From contig JAXCGZ010000119.1 of the NCBI GenBank assembly GCA_037179515.1, positions 1-25,000 of the forward strand: a stretch of DNA of 25,000 bases, given 5' to 3'. Positions 1 through 11,334 of the stretch are shown in pieces; the first letter of the stretch is position 1; every line of letters begins with the position of its first letter. The stretch comes from Halocaridina rubra. Lineage: Eukaryota; Arthropoda; Malacostraca; Decapoda; Atyidae. The translations under genes were made by a program, and so were the position numbers. The notes under the pieces are model-generated. The model saw only the letters and a program-made list of their open reading frames with translations, had not been told where the DNA came from and searched no databases.

Positions 1-69
1 AGAGCCCAAAGCTCGTATCTTCCCGTCTCCTGATCGGTTCCATTTTATACTTAGTGATACTTATCATAC
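1..69 (-). mobile_element. LINE copy L0, 3'-end fragment (cut by window edge)
   Basis: These bases repeat the 3' UTR of the neighbouring LINE almost exactly (same order of bases as 113-181). The match stops abruptly at 69, where the tail of the next copy begins. It is a severely 5'-truncated copy on the minus strand. Its own 3' end lies to the left of the window. Confidence 0.8.
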
Positions 70-104
70 GTGTGATTACCTAATTGTGATTACCTAATTG
101 TGTT
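70..104 (-). repeat. LINE 3' tail, tandem 14-bp motif
   Basis: Plus strand GATTACCTAATTGT occurs twice in tandem next to a short GTGT run, just outside the 3' UTR. The same doubled motif lies at 15101-15128 next to L5. Single copies border (GT)n at 13063, 15436 and 15525. It behaves as the 3' terminal tail of this LINE family, in place of a poly(A). Confidence 0.7.
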
Positions 105-162
105 TACGGGAAAGAGCCCAAAGCTCGTATCTTCCCGTCTCCTGATCGGTTCCATTTTAGAC

Positions 163-2148
163 TTAGTGATACTTATCATACCTGTCCTTAAAACTATGGA
201 TTGAGATAGCATTAACTACCTCCTCGCTTAGCCAATTCCAATTATCAACTACTCTTACACTGAAAAAGTATTTCCTTACATCCTGCAAAGAAGTTTTCTT
301 ACGAAGCTTCAAACTATGACCTCTAGTTCTAGAGCCAGCCATATCGAAATATCGATCCCTATCCACTCTATCATAACCATGAAGGAATTTAAAGACTGTC
401 ACCATATCCCCCCTTACTCTTCTAGCTTCGAGTGATGGTAAGTCTAATTCCCTCAGCCTCTCATCATAACTGAGATTGCGTATTTCTGGCACCAGTTTCG
501 TGGCATGTCTTTGAACTTTTTCAAGCTTAGCTATGTGCTTTTTCAAGTGCGGATTCCAAAAGGGGGCTGCATATTCTAGTTTTGGCCACATATAGGTTAC
601 ATAAATATTTCTGAACATTTCCTTGTGCATGTGCCTGAAGGCTACCCTTACATTTGATAAGAATGCATATGCTGCCCTTACTATGCCATTTATATGTATT
701 TCTGGAGACAAATCTGCCAGTATATTTACTCCTAGATCTCTCTCATTTTCTGTCTCTTGAAGTTGTACTCCAGCCACCGAGAAGTCAAGCTTGGGCCTTC
801 TTGCACTTGTACCCATTCTCATTACCTTACATTTTGAAGTATTGAATTTCATTAGCCACTTTTCTGACCATTCATGCAGATTATTTAGATCCTCCTGAAG
901 TTCTCTACCATTGTTCTCGTTTTTTACTTTCTTCACAATCTTTGCATCATCTGCAAACATATTCATGAATGAATTTACAGACTCTGGTAGGTCATTTACA
1001 TATACAAGGAACAAAAGTGGCCCTAAAACTGAACCCTGTGGAACTCCACTACTAACTCTTCTCCATTCAGACACTGAGTGTCTTACTCTAACCCTCTGTT
1101 CCCTTCCTTCTAAGTAAGTTTTTATCCATTCCAAAACATTTCCACCTATTCTAGCCATTGAGTGCAGCTTCCTAATAAGTCTCCCATGTGGAACAGTGTC
1201 AAACGCTTTCTGGAAGTCTAGGAATATGCAATCTGCCCAGCCCTCTATTTCCTGTAAGATTTGGCTTACCTCATCATAAAATTCTAACAAGTTTGTTACT
1301 GTTGATCTTCCTTCTCTGAAGCCATGTTGCCTCACTGACAAAAAGTTGAAGGATTCCAAGTGAAGAGAGATATGTTTCCTTAGTAGTTTCTCCATAACTT
1401 TGCAAACTATGCTGGTCAAGGAAACTGGTCTATAGTTCAGAGCCATATCCCTCCTTCCCTTTTTGAAGATAGGTATCACATTTGCTTGTTTCCAGCATCT
1501 TGGAATCTCCCCCGACTCCAGTGACTCCTTAAATATGATACTTAGTGCCACTGATATTGTGTTTGCGCATTTCTTAAGCACATGAGGGGATATGTCATCA
1601 GGACCTGTAGCTTTATGAACATCTAAATCCATCAGCGCTTTGCATACCTCTGTGGCTGTAAGGTTGATGTTCTCTAATACCGGCCCTTGAGCTTCTATCA
1701 CTGCAATCTGAGGGGGTGGGGTATTTTCTACTGTAAATACTGACTGAAACTCCTTGTTCAATTCTTTGCAGATCTCTTCATCCGTCTCAGTGATGCTTCC
1801 ATCCGCTCTCTTTAGCCTTAAAACCTGTTCTTTTACCTTCAGTTTTCCTCTGATAAAGCTGTGGAAAAGCTTGGGATTTTCTTTAGCCTTCCTGGTGATG
1901 TCCCTCTCATAATCTCTCTCTGCCTCTCTCCTTTTACTTAGGTAGTCATTTCTTGCTCTTTTGTAGGTTTGCCAGGCATTTATGTTTTTTCTCCTCCTAT
2001 ACCTTTTCCAGCATTTGTCTCTCCACTCCTTAGCTCTTTTACACCCATTATCGAACCATTTCTCTCTGGCATGAATTACACCTACTTTGGTGACAGGTAT
2101 GCAGCAATCTACTATCTTCCCATATTTCTCACAAAAGATGTCATACAT
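163..2148 (-). CDS. Reverse transcriptase (ORF2 C-terminal part) of LINE L1
   Basis: The protein would copy LINE RNA into DNA at a nicked target (target-primed reverse transcription). The 661-residue frame has no stop. Residues 1-130 are a basic linker. The RT core follows, with KATGPDDISP near 180, YRPVSLTSI near 241, DFQKAFDTVPHG from 311, SSGVPQGSVLGP around 368 and the catalytic FADDAK box at 398-403. The C-terminal part ends with FFSVRVVDNWNWLSEEVV and SFKDRYDKYH, an ending typical of CR1/L2/jockey-group polymerases without RNase H. The first Met is internal to the family ORF: the frame stays open upstream to 2190, where the copy is truncated. The upstream apurinic-type endonuclease domain is absent, so this copy cannot be autonomous. 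The clade assignment (CR1/L2 versus jockey) is from motif memory only. Confidence 0.9.
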   Translation of the reverse strand: MYDIFCEKYGKIVDCCIPVTKVGVIHAREKWFDNGCKRAKEWRDKCWKRYRRRKNINAWQTYKRARNDYLSKRREAERDYERDITRKAKENPKLFHSFIRGKLKVKEQVLRLKRADGSITETDEEICKELNKEFQSVFTVENTPPPQIAVIEAQGPVLENINLTATEVCKALMDLDVHKATGPDDISPHVLKKCANTISVALSIIFKESLESGEIPRCWKQANVIPIFKKGRRDMALNYRPVSLTSIVCKVMEKLLRKHISLHLESFNFLSVRQHGFREGRSTVTNLLEFYDEVSQILQEIEGWADCIFLDFQKAFDTVPHGRLIRKLHSMARIGGNVLEWIKTYLEGREQRVRVRHSVSEWRRVSSGVPQGSVLGPLLFLVYVNDLPESVNSFMNMFADDAKIVKKVKNENNGRELQEDLNNLHEWSEKWLMKFNTSKCKVMRMGTSARRPKLDFSVAGVQLQETENERDLGVNILADLSPEIHINGIVRAAYAFLSNVRVAFRHMHKEMFRNIYVTYMWPKLEYAAPFWNPHLKKHIAKLEKVQRHATKLVPEIRNLSYDERLRELDLPSLEARRVRGDMVTVFKFLHGYDRVDRDRYFDMAGSRTRGHSLKLRKKTSLQDVRKYFFSVRVVDNWNWLSEEVVNAISIHSFKDRYDKYH

Positions 2149-2188
2149 TTCTTGTACAGATTTATTGTAAAATAAGGTTCTCCAGTCA

Positions 2189-2191
<3 letters not shown>

Positions 2192-2278
<87 letters not shown>
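2192..2278. repeat. (TG)n microsatellite between LINE copies L1 and L2
   Basis: About 43 uninterrupted TG units lie exactly between the truncated 5' end of L1 and the 3' tail of L2 (tttacctaattgtg). Translated frames here give only Cys-Val or Val-Cys repeats. Confidence 0.98.
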
Positions 2279-2280
<2 letters not shown>

Positions 2281-3668
2281 ACCTAATTGTGTTTACGTGA
2301 AAGAGCCCAAAGCTCGTATCTTCCCATCTCCTCATCGGTTCCATTTTATACTTTGTCATACTTATCATACCTTAAAATTACGGATTGAGATAGCATTAAC
2401 TACCTCCTCGCTTAGCCAATTCCAATTATCAACTACTCTTACACTGAAAAAGTATTTCCTTACATCCTGCAAAGAAGTTTCTTACGAAGATTCAAATTAT
2501 AACCTCTAGTTCTAGAGCCAGCAATATCAAAATATCGATCCCTATCCACTCTATCATAACCATGAAGGAATTTAAAGACTGTCACCATATCCCCCCCTCA
2601 ATCTTCTAGCTTCGAGTGATGGTAAGTCTAATTCCCTCAGCCTCTCATCATAACTGAGATTGCGTATTTCTGGCACCAGTTTCGTGGCATGTCTTTGAAC
2701 TTTTTCAAGCTTAGCTGTGTGCTTTTTCAAGTGTGGATTCCAATAGGGGGCTGCATATTCGAGTTTTGGTCTCACATAGGTTACATAAATATTTCTGAAC
2801 ATTTCCTTGTCCATGTGTCTGAAGGCTACCCTTACATTTGATAAGAATGCATATGCTGCCCTTCCTATGGCATTTATATGTATTTCTGGAGACAAATCTG
2901 CCAGTATGTTTACTCCTAGATCTCTCTCATTTTCTGTCTCTTGAAGTTGTACTCCAGCCACCGATTAGTCAAGCTTGGGCCTTCTTGCACTTGTACCCAT
3001 TCTCATTACCTTACATTTTGAAGTATTGAATTTCATTAGCCACTTTTCTGACCACTCATGCAGACTATTTAGATCTTCTTGAAGTTCTCTACCATTGTCC
3101 TTGTTTCTTACTTTCTTCACAATCTTTGCATCATCTGCAAACACATACATAAATGAATTTACAGACTCTGGTAGGTCATTTACATATACAAGGAACAAAA
3201 ATGGCCCTAAAACTGAACCCTGTGGAACTCCACTACTAACTCTTCTCCATTCAAACACTGAGTGTCTTACTCTAACCCTCTGTTCCCTTCCTTCTAAGTA
3301 AGTTTTTATCCATTCCAAGACATTTCCACCTATTCTAGCCATTGCTTGCAGCTTCCTAATATGTCTCCCATGTGGAACAGTGTCAAACGCTTTCTGGAAG
3401 TCTAGGTTTATGCAATCTGCCCAGCCCTCTCTTTCCGGTAAGATTCGGCTGACCTCATCATAAAATTCTAATAAGTTTGTTACTGTTGATCTACCTTCTC
3501 TGAAGCCATGTTGCCTCACGGACAAAAAGTTGAACGATTCCAAGTGAAGAGAGATATGTTTCCTTACTAGTTTCTCCATAACTTTGCAAACTATACTGGT
3601 CAAGGAAATTGGTCTATAGTTCAGAGCCATATCCCTCCTTCTCTTTTTGAAGATAGGTATCACATTTG
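2279..3668 (-). pseudogene. LINE copy L2, 5'-truncated and broken
   Basis: L2 is nearly identical to L1 from the 3' tail to the start of the RT core. The RT part lies at 2965-3663 and the C-terminal part at 2572-2961. DFQKAFD, GVPQGS and FADDAK are still present. A TAA stop at 2962-2964 replaces an aromatic codon (F in L1, Y in L4) just before SVAGVQ. A homopolymer shift near 2592-2600 breaks the C-terminal frame, and small deletions follow toward the 3' end. The copy stops at 3668, inside the sequence coding for the N-terminal part of the RT, and abuts a second TG tract. It is non-functional. Confidence 0.9.
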
Positions 3669-3679
3669 TAAACGTGTGC

Positions 3680-3711
<32 letters not shown>

Positions 3712-3729
3712 GTGTGTGTGTGTGTGTGT
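3669..3729. repeat. (TG)n / (TATG)n microsatellite between L2 and L3
   Basis: An imperfect tract of TG units with a short TATG block joins the truncated end of L2 to the diverged 3' tail of L3. Confidence 0.95.
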
Positions 3730-5645
3730 ACAGACTGATTTGTATTTAACTAATAGTGTTCAAGGGAAAGAGCCCTATTGGCCCTACTCATAACTCTCCA
3801 TCCCCTGGTCGGTTACTATTTTTACTCACCAACACTTACCATATCTATCTTCAAAACTATGAAAGTATTTAGCCTTTACGGCTTCCTCACTTTACAAACT
3901 CCAATTATCAACTAGTCTTTCACTAAAATAACAATACTTCCTTGCATTCTCCAAAGAAGTTTTCTTGTAAAGCTTCAAACTACAACTACTCGATCGGGAG
4001 CCAATATAAATATATCACTTCCTATCTACCCTGTCAGTCCAGGGAGGAATCTAAGAAAATCTTAGTATGTTCCCCCCTCCTTATTTCCTCCTATCTTCGA
4101 GTGATTCATTCATTCATTAGGATGGGTGATGGTGAGTCTAACTCCCTCTGCCTATTCTTAACACTTGGTTTCGGTTTTACGTCACGAACTCCCTTTTCTA
4201 CTAAGGGCTAGGACGGTTGCTTTCTTGCAAAGGACTTGTTTTGGCAGATGTAATCGTTACCCTGAGTGTATGCCCTTACTAACCTCAGTCCGTGACCGGG
4301 CGCGAATCTGTCTATTCTTAACACTAAGATGAAGCAACTCATTCATCAGTTTCGTAGCAAATCTTGGAACTGATTTCAACTTATTTTTACCCAGTTTTGG
4401 ATCTTCTTGCACTCTTGCCCATTCTCATAACTGTACATTTCCATGCATTTATTTTCATTAGCAGCATGTTTGAAAACTACATGTAGAAAATTTAGGTCTT
4501 CCTGAAATTCTCTGCAATTGTTTTCGTCTGCCATTCTCTTCACAATCCTTGCATCACCATAGGCAATCATTTAAAAATGCATTAACAGACTCTGGAAGGT
4601 CATTTATATATAAGGAGCTGGAGTGGCCCTAAAATAGATCCCAGAGGAATTCCACTATTAACCTTCTCCAGTCAGATACTGCAAGTCTTACTCTGACCCT
4701 CATCTCCATTTTAATATATTATTATTCACTCCAGTACATTTCCACCAATTTCTGCCATTACCTGCAGCTTTGTAATTAGGCTCCCAGGTGGAAATGTATC
4801 AAATGCCTCCTGAAAAATCTAATAATATGCAATCTGACCAACCCTCTCCTTTTCAAAGATTAGGCTCACCTCATCATAAAATTCTAGTATGTTAGCGTAG
4901 ATCTGCCTTCTCTGAAGTCGTGTTGTCACACTGACAGAAAGTTGAAGGGTTCTATTCCACGTGAAGAGAAATGTGTTTTCTAAGTAGTTTCTCCATGACT
5001 ATGCAATCTATGCTAGCCAATGAAACAGACTATAATTTTTAAGTGTCTCTCTGCTTCTCTTTTTGAAGATTGGTGCCATGTTCCCTTGCATCTAGCATCA
5101 TAGAATCTCCCATAATTTCAGTGACTTCTCATATATGATCCACAGTGCTACAGATAAAGGTTCAGCACATTTCTTAAGTACAGAAGAGGATATCTCTTTA
5201 GCTGAAAGATGATCTTTTCTAATTCTAGCCCATTGCTGAAATATGAGGGAATAGAATATTTTCTTCAGTATAAAGATTGAAATTCCTTGTCAATTCTTTA
5301 TAAATTTCTTCATGGGTATCAGTAGTGCTTTCAGCTGCCCATTCCAACCTTAAAATCTGTTCTTTGACAATTAGTTTCCATATAACAAAGCTGTGGAAAA
5401 ACTTGGGATTTTCCTTAGCTTTTCTGTAATATCTTTCACGCTCATTCTCTATGCCTTGCTATCTCTACCTAAGTACTCATATCTTACTCGTTTGTAATTT
5501 TGCCAGGTATTTGTAATTTTTCCTCCTATATCTATTCCAGCATTTGTCTCTCCTCTATTTTGGCTTCTTACATTAATAACTGACCCATTTCTCTCTGATA
5601 TTAATGATTTCTATTGTGATAGATGCCTTGTAACAGCTCTATACG
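3730..5645 (-). pseudogene. LINE copy L3, old and heavily decayed
   Basis: The whole stretch follows the order of L1 from the tail (tttaactaatagtgttcaaggg against L1 attacctaattgtgtttacggg), through the UTR and C-terminal region, the RT core and the basic linker. It has many substitutions and indels. The longest surviving frame (4376-4570) still reads like the block after FADDAK. A small element is inserted at 4166-4306. Recognisable similarity fades near 5645. The decay marks it as the oldest copy here. Confidence 0.8.
4147..4325. mobile_element. SINE-like insertion (body 4166-4306) with 19-bp target duplication
   Basis: A 141-bp segment absent from the other LINE copies is flanked by a direct repeat, TCTG(C/T)CTATTCTTAACACT, at 4147-4165 and 4307-4325 (18 of 19 identical). 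That is the footprint of target-primed insertion by LINE machinery. The body includes a small hairpin (CCCTT...AAGGG) and a motif ending ACCCTGAGTG. It shares about 95 bp with 5734-5828. I see no convincing pol III A/B boxes, so I only call it SINE-like. Confidence 0.65.
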
Positions 5646-5733
5646 TGGTCATAACAGGATATATGTGTCTAAAAGAACGAAATATTTTGCGTCATTATGA
5701 AATTTCTTACTGAGTGAGATCGGCTCTACGTCA

Positions 5734-5828
5734 CGGACTCCCTTTTCTAATAAGGGCTAGGACGGTGCATTCATGCGAAGGGATTTTGGTTCTTGCAGGT
5801 GATTGTTACCCTGAGTGAATACCCTTCA
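5734..5828. repeat. Second copy of the SINE-like repeat
   Basis: It matches 4178-4281 in the same orientation: tacgtcacg, the CCCTT...AAGGG hairpin, the shared ggctaggacgg block, then gttaccctgagtg. It lies just beyond the decayed end of L3. I could not define target duplications. Confidence 0.6.
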
Positions 5829-6600
5829 TAAAAATAATAGTGATTAAGAGTTTTGTACAGTTGTTCCACACACGAATGTTTATAAGTTAGCTGTGGCCAT
5901 CCTTTAGATTCTGAGTAGGACACACTCAGGCTTAATAATGAAGAAGCACATAGAGTCATATTACTGCCACCGGAGCACCAGGATTGTTAAGCATATATAA
6001 TTAAGTAATATTTTCAACATTATATTTAAAGCTGAAGAAGAAGAAGAAGAAGAAGAAGAAGAAGAAGAAGAAGAAGAAGAAGAAGAAGAAGAAGAAGAAG
6101 GCATAGATTAGCTCAGTAAAACACTCGTAGGAACAGTGTATGTTGCACATTTTTATTAGTCTGTATGAGAAATTCGTAACCTAAAGTCAGGAGATCTTTA
6201 TATATTAATTTATACATATACACTTCAACAGCCCTTATTAAGTAAATATCTGTATACCACAGATATATATGCTATAGAGGTAGAGGAAATTAATGGTCAC
6301 TACCAAGCAAAAAGTTTATTTGGGTATCTATTTGTGAAGGGAAATCATCTACCGAATGATATATTAATATCATGAAAATCCTCCAATATGACTCTGTTAA
6401 TAGTGCTTATGCAAAATACGGGAGTACCTGCATGCACAGCCCCCCCTCCCCCTCAGGCCCTGATATAGATACAAATAAACAAAAAAAAAGTTTCCAAATG
6501 AAAACCTCACAGCATAAGGTTCTTCCCTTTCTCCTAGCCAGACATATAAACTTACATTGCCAATTTATAAGTGCATGCTTACTATTGATACAAATGCACT
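5829..6600. other. Non-coding, with a (GAA)n tract
   Basis: AT-rich sequence without a credible reading frame. It contains about 22 GAA units at 6034-6100 and a short poly(C)-rich patch near 6440. I see nothing else. Confidence 0.6.
6034..6100. repeat. (GAA)n microsatellite
   Basis: An uninterrupted run of GAA units, about 67 bp. Confidence 0.97.
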
Positions 6601-6602
6601 CT

Positions 6603-6822
<220 letters not shown>

Positions 6823-7059
6823 ATGAAAGTGTATCCAAACTCAGTCTAAAAGAGCATCAAATTGAATACCTTTAGGCTTACCTGATACTAGAATATTTAT
6901 AAGCATTTGACAAGTCACAATACTACCCATCTCCGTTTCTCTTTATATTTTCTTCGTACCCTGGTGTCACAATAATAAAGAAAGAAAGAAGCATTAAATA
7001 TGTCAACTAGTAAATACTGTATAGTCCATCCAGTTTTTCTGTTGAGAGAGATACATACA

Positions 7060-7285
7060 TATACCTTGGCTGTTTCCCCCTTTAATTGGGGGATAGCCGA
7101 CATCAAAAAGGAAAACAGTTTGGGGAGAAGTTATTCTCCCCTCTACTCCCCCTCTTCTTTGACGTCTCACAGGAGGTTGATACAAGGGGGGATTCCCAGT
7201 CCCCCCGCCCCGTCCACTTTTAGTCGCCTTTTACGACACGCAGGGAATACGGTAAGGCTATTCTTTGATATTGTGCCCGCCCCAC
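7060..7285 (-). repeat. Dispersed repeat, copy A (contains conserved gtgtcgtaa motif)
   Basis: The part at about 7170-7255, read on the minus strand, matches 9286-9384 read on the plus strand. Both contain ccgtattccctgcgtgtcgt, gcgactaaaagtggacgggg and aatccccccttgtat. The preceding block (agccgacatcaaaaagg) looks like the same family. From memory this motif is common in arthropod genomic repeats, but I cannot name the family. The copy ends in a CA/TA-rich run leading into the (TA)n tract. Confidence 0.6.
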
Positions 7286-7330
7286 ATACACATATATATA
7301 CACATACATATACATATATAACATATACAC

Positions 7331-7454
<124 letters not shown>

Positions 7455-7589
7455 TTTATATTCACTGCACCATACGTAATTGTATATTATTTTTTGAGAC
7501 TTAATATTTATATTCTCAACTGCATCTTTACAAGGTAAGACCCAACCTCTGGTGGGTGGCCCATTCAAAAATCCACTGGGGTAACAAAT

Positions 7590-7731
7590 CAATCTCAACT
7601 TAGTGCCGGTTCCAAGCCCAGATCACGGTAAGCGTCGGTGCCAGGAAGAGCATGCGGCCGTAAAATTAAGCTATACCAACACAAGCTCCAACAGGGTAGT
7701 GCAAACAGCGACCCAATAAAACATAGGGAAA
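7590..7731 (+). mobile_element. LINE-like 3'-end fragment with (AAT)n tail
   Basis: The block with gtgccggttccaagccca, ccaggaagagcatgcggccg and cgacccaataaaa resembles the conserved 3' end of RTE-type or related LINEs as I remember them. It runs directly into a long AAT-rich tail, the layout expected of a 3' terminal fragment. No coding frame remains. The family assignment is memory-based. Confidence 0.45.
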
Positions 7732-7820
7732 ATAATAGTAATAATAACAATAATAATAATAACAACAATAATAATAATAATAACAATAATAACAATAATA
7801 ATAATAATAGTAATAATAAC

Positions 7821-7891
<71 letters not shown>

Positions 7892-7944
7892 TAACAATAA
7901 CAATAACAACAATGACAATGATAACAATAATAATAACAATAATA
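7732..7944. repeat. (AAT/AAC)n microsatellite
   Basis: About 210 bp of AAT units interspersed with AAC, AGT and a few GAC/GAT units. It follows the LINE-like 3' end and may have grown from its tail. It is the reverse-complement type of the ATT tract at 6605-6822. Confidence 0.97.
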
Positions 7945-8071
7945 TCTGCACTTATTTCTCTAAATGTTTACAGACATGTTAACATGTTTATTTGAATCTT
8001 GTTGATTCCCACAAGGGTTTAAATCAGGAGTATATGTGAAGAACATCTACGAGTACATAATGATGATATTC

Positions 8072-8242
8072 GGATCAGGTAAAAATTAGCGGCTTCCAGA
8101 ACATTAAAATAACCCAGTAAATTAAATTTGGCTAGATTAAGTTAATGCCTGACTTCATCCAAACACACATAGCCTAACAAACCTCACCTTACAACTTACG
8201 GGGTTATTTAAAGTTCTGGGGTAGCTAATGTTTACCTGATCC
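8072..8242. mobile_element. MITE-like element with ~50-bp terminal inverted repeats
   Basis: The left end GGATCAGGTAAAAATTAGC and the reverse complement of the right end GGATCAGGTAAACATTAGC match. They continue through CCAGAAC and TAAATAACCC-type blocks for about 50 bp at roughly 80-85% identity. The 171-bp element has a short unique centre and no coding capacity. The terminal base and target duplication are not clear; ATT occurs next to both ends, so the superfamily is open. Confidence 0.7.
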
Positions 8243-9191
8243 TAATGTTATTTATAATGAAATAATAACGCTCATGACATCGCCACTGTAGAGCAACCTG
8301 AGAAGAACATCTTTCCCTGATGACTAATTGACGCATAAAAGATACTTGTAGACTCTTGAATTATTCTTTTTTTTTATTATTATTAATATTCTTAATAATC
8401 ATAAGAACTGTTCAAAATATCGGGGCTGTACAGTAAAGAATCTGCTGGAGAAGACCTTTCCTATTCTCAAAGGAATAAACCAAAACTGAGACACACTGAA
8501 GGACAGGTATTACCCACGACCAGAAAGAGATCTCATCCACCATAGGACGGTGCTGCCAGACGTACGCCCAATTCTATAAACAATTTGCATTATGACTTTG
8601 CTCATTCCATTAAATTCCTCGGTATGTAGCTCTAGTGTCCATCATTGAACACTTGTCATAGATGTCTGACTTCTGAGCTGTTTTGATGTTGTTCAGAAAT
8701 GTCTGGGTAAAGAGTAATTATAAGTTATGTAATGTTCAGGAAACGATCCTCCACCGTCACCCAGACAGGAAGACCGAACCTACCTCTATATACAGACCTC
8801 ACCAAAACCACAGTTGAGCTCTGCGTTGCTTCCTCTTCCCAACAGTCCTGGGGTCATTATTACAACTACCACTACTACTACTAATAATACTACTTCTGTT
8901 TGAGTATAGTATGACATAACGACAACAGCAACTACAGGAACAACAACATTAATAATAATAATAAATAATAATAATAATAATAACAACAACAACGAAATTG
9001 AATCCACAATACACTGCAAAAAATAAATTAGGTAATTACTTGCGTTTAGCCCTGTCAACCAAGCACGGTGATGATTACATTCAACATTTTTATTATTGCA
9101 AGCCAAGCAACAAGCCCAGACGGAAATGGTCAAAGCCTTTTTCCATCTAAATGGCTCCAACAGGGACAGCAATTTCGAGGGGAAAAGGAAA

Positions 9192-9196
<5 letters not shown>
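8243..9196. other. Non-coding stretch with short microsatellites
   Basis: No supported gene. It holds a T/ATT-rich patch at about 8368-8400, ACT units around 8865-8885 and an AAT/AAC tract at about 8950-8995. Frames of around 170 aa over it owe their length to repeats. Confidence 0.55.

Positions 9197-9272
<76 letters not shown>
9197..9272. repeat. (GA)n microsatellite
   Basis: About 38 GA units. A second short GA tract follows at 9388-9406, on the other side of a dispersed repeat. Confidence 0.97.
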
Positions 9273-9273
<1 letters not shown>

Positions 9274-9285
9274 ACCAAAGAATAC

Positions 9286-9384
9286 ACCCCACCGTATTCC
9301 CTGCGTGTCGTAAGAGGCGACTAAAAGTGGACGGGGAGGGGGGACTAGGAATCCCCCCCTTGTATTAGCCTCCTGGGAGACATA
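9286..9384 (+). repeat. Dispersed repeat, copy B, inverted relative to 7060-7285
   Basis: It reads ccgtattccctgcgtgtcgt, gcgactaaaagtggacgggg and aatccccccttgtat on the plus strand, matching the minus strand of copy A. It is framed by GA tracts on both sides. Confidence 0.65.
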
Positions 9385-9827
9385 AAAGAGAGAGAGAGAG
9401 AGAGAGATTGAAAAAATAAATTACGCAAATAATTTCCAATAGAGCGCTAAACTACATAGCTAAATCCTTCCATGGCGGAGCAAGCCAGTTTTAATCAGTA
9501 CCGGTTCTAGGACTGGATAGAAGAACTGTGATCATACAAGGAAACGGCATCTGGCTTTAATACTTTTGAATCCAAATTATACAGTAGTCTCCAAATGGTT
9601 AGCATAATTATGGGAGATAGCTGGGAAGGAAGTAGATACAGGACATTAAATAATGTTCATAATAACACATAGGGTACCATCGCCCTTTTTGTTATAGCAC
9701 ACACGGTATCATTGCCTTGCCCCTTCTTATCTTTTCATTAGGACCTGACGATGAGATCAATTACGAAGAATGCCGGAATGAGTCTGACCTATGATTCCTA
9801 CCTAGGGAGTGAGTTGATTAGCTCAGC

Positions 9828-9832
<5 letters not shown>
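9385..9832. other. Non-coding, nothing recognised
   Basis: A short GA tract, then unique-looking sequence with no frame, RNA gene or repeat that I can support. Confidence 0.5.

Positions 9833-9910
<78 letters not shown>
9833..9910. repeat. (TC)n microsatellite
   Basis: About 39 uninterrupted TC units. Confidence 0.98.
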
Positions 9911-10360
<450 letters not shown>

Positions 10361-10493
10361 AGGTCAAAATATCCTGTACAGTCATGCTTGAATTTATCAC
10401 AAAGAAACTTCTTTATATACCTGGAGTGTATTACCAAGAATTGCTTAAATGATGCACTTGTAACGATGAAGGTCGGTATAAAAATATTTTCAC

Positions 10494-10621
10494 AACTACC
10501 ACTACTACTACTACTGCCGTTGCTGTTGCTGATGATAACTATTATTATTAGTAGTAGTAGTAGTAGTAGTGGTAGTAGTAGTAGTATTTTCTAACAATAA
10601 AAGAAGAGAACAAGAAGATTG

Positions 10622-10687
<66 letters not shown>
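10494..10687. repeat. Compound triplet microsatellites (ACT, ATT/AGT, AAT)
   Basis: ACT units at about 10495-10515, ATTATT then AGT units at about 10539-10588, and (AAT)n at 10621-10687. Confidence 0.95.
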
Positions 10688-11146
10688 TCCTTGAGTAATA
10701 TCCATTAGTAAAAAGCCATTTTTGATGAGTCACTACACTACAAGTGGGACACAGCTACATTCTCCTCATTCGTCTCAAGATTCTGCGCAAAACGCGTTTT
10801 ACGAACCACCTTGAGGACTCAAACGCGGGCTTTTGTTGGGCGATATTCATCGAGTAAGCCAATTTCCGGGCGCATGCTACCCCTAATGCCAATGTTTCAT
10901 AAACTTCAGTCGATCATGTACCCCTTGATCGACTCTGTATTACCAACCACGCACTTCTCGTCATTAAAAAAAGGTAGTTCATTAGGTTGTCTTTTACACC
11001 TAACACAGAGAAGATAAAATCGAGAGACGAGTTAAAAAAAAAAAATACTTCATTTATGAACTGGGTAAGACAAGAGCTCCTGACGAGAGTTAAGCAACTC
11101 GATGTGTGCTTTCATGTATCCCTAGGTTGAAAACCACGCCTCCATA
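10688..11146. other. Non-coding, one perfect stem-loop
   Basis: No supported gene. A 9-bp perfect inverted repeat (AGTCGATCA at 10908-10916, TGATCGACT at 10926-10934) could form a hairpin with a 9-nt loop. Nothing around it suggests a function. Confidence 0.5.
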
Positions 11147-11237
11147 CTCTACAGTAAGGGTGCACAACCGGCGGCCCACAATGAAGCATCTGGCGGCCCT
11201 CGAATTTATCATAGAAAACACCAAATATCACTCTACA

Positions 11238-11239
<2 letters not shown>

Positions 11240-11332
<93 letters not shown>
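11240..11332. repeat. (TA)n microsatellite inside the hAT element
   Basis: About 46 TA units between the left terminal region of the hAT element and the first 273-bp tandem unit. Confidence 0.97.

Positions 11333-11334
<2 letters not shown>

Larger units (their letters stand above)
70..2191 (-). mobile_element. LINE copy L1, CR1/jockey-type non-LTR retrotransposon, 5'-truncated
   Basis: This is the best preserved LINE copy in the window. Read on the minus strand it holds the linker after the endonuclease domain, the whole reverse transcriptase and C-terminal region, a UTR of about 60 to 80 bases, and a tail with two tandem copies of a 14-bp motif (plus strand GATTACCTAATTGT). The endonuclease part is missing: the element breaks off into a (TG)n tract at 2191. 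The copy at the right edge of the window continues past this point, which shows that L1 is truncated there. Confidence 0.9.

Noticed and set aside
654..1117. Plus-strand frames of 60-70 aa repeated at several LINE copies
   Set aside because: They are shadows of the minus-strand reverse transcriptase. Their repetition reflects the LINE copies only.
7974..7987. Perfect 14-bp palindrome ACATGTTAACATGT
   Set aside because: It is short, AT-rich and isolated. It can occur by chance next to AT microsatellites.
9068..9368. Arg-Glu repeat frames resembling RE/RS-rich proteins
   Set aside because: They are products of (GA)n/(TC)n tracts here and at 9751, 10203 and 21323-21808. No flanking coding signal is present.
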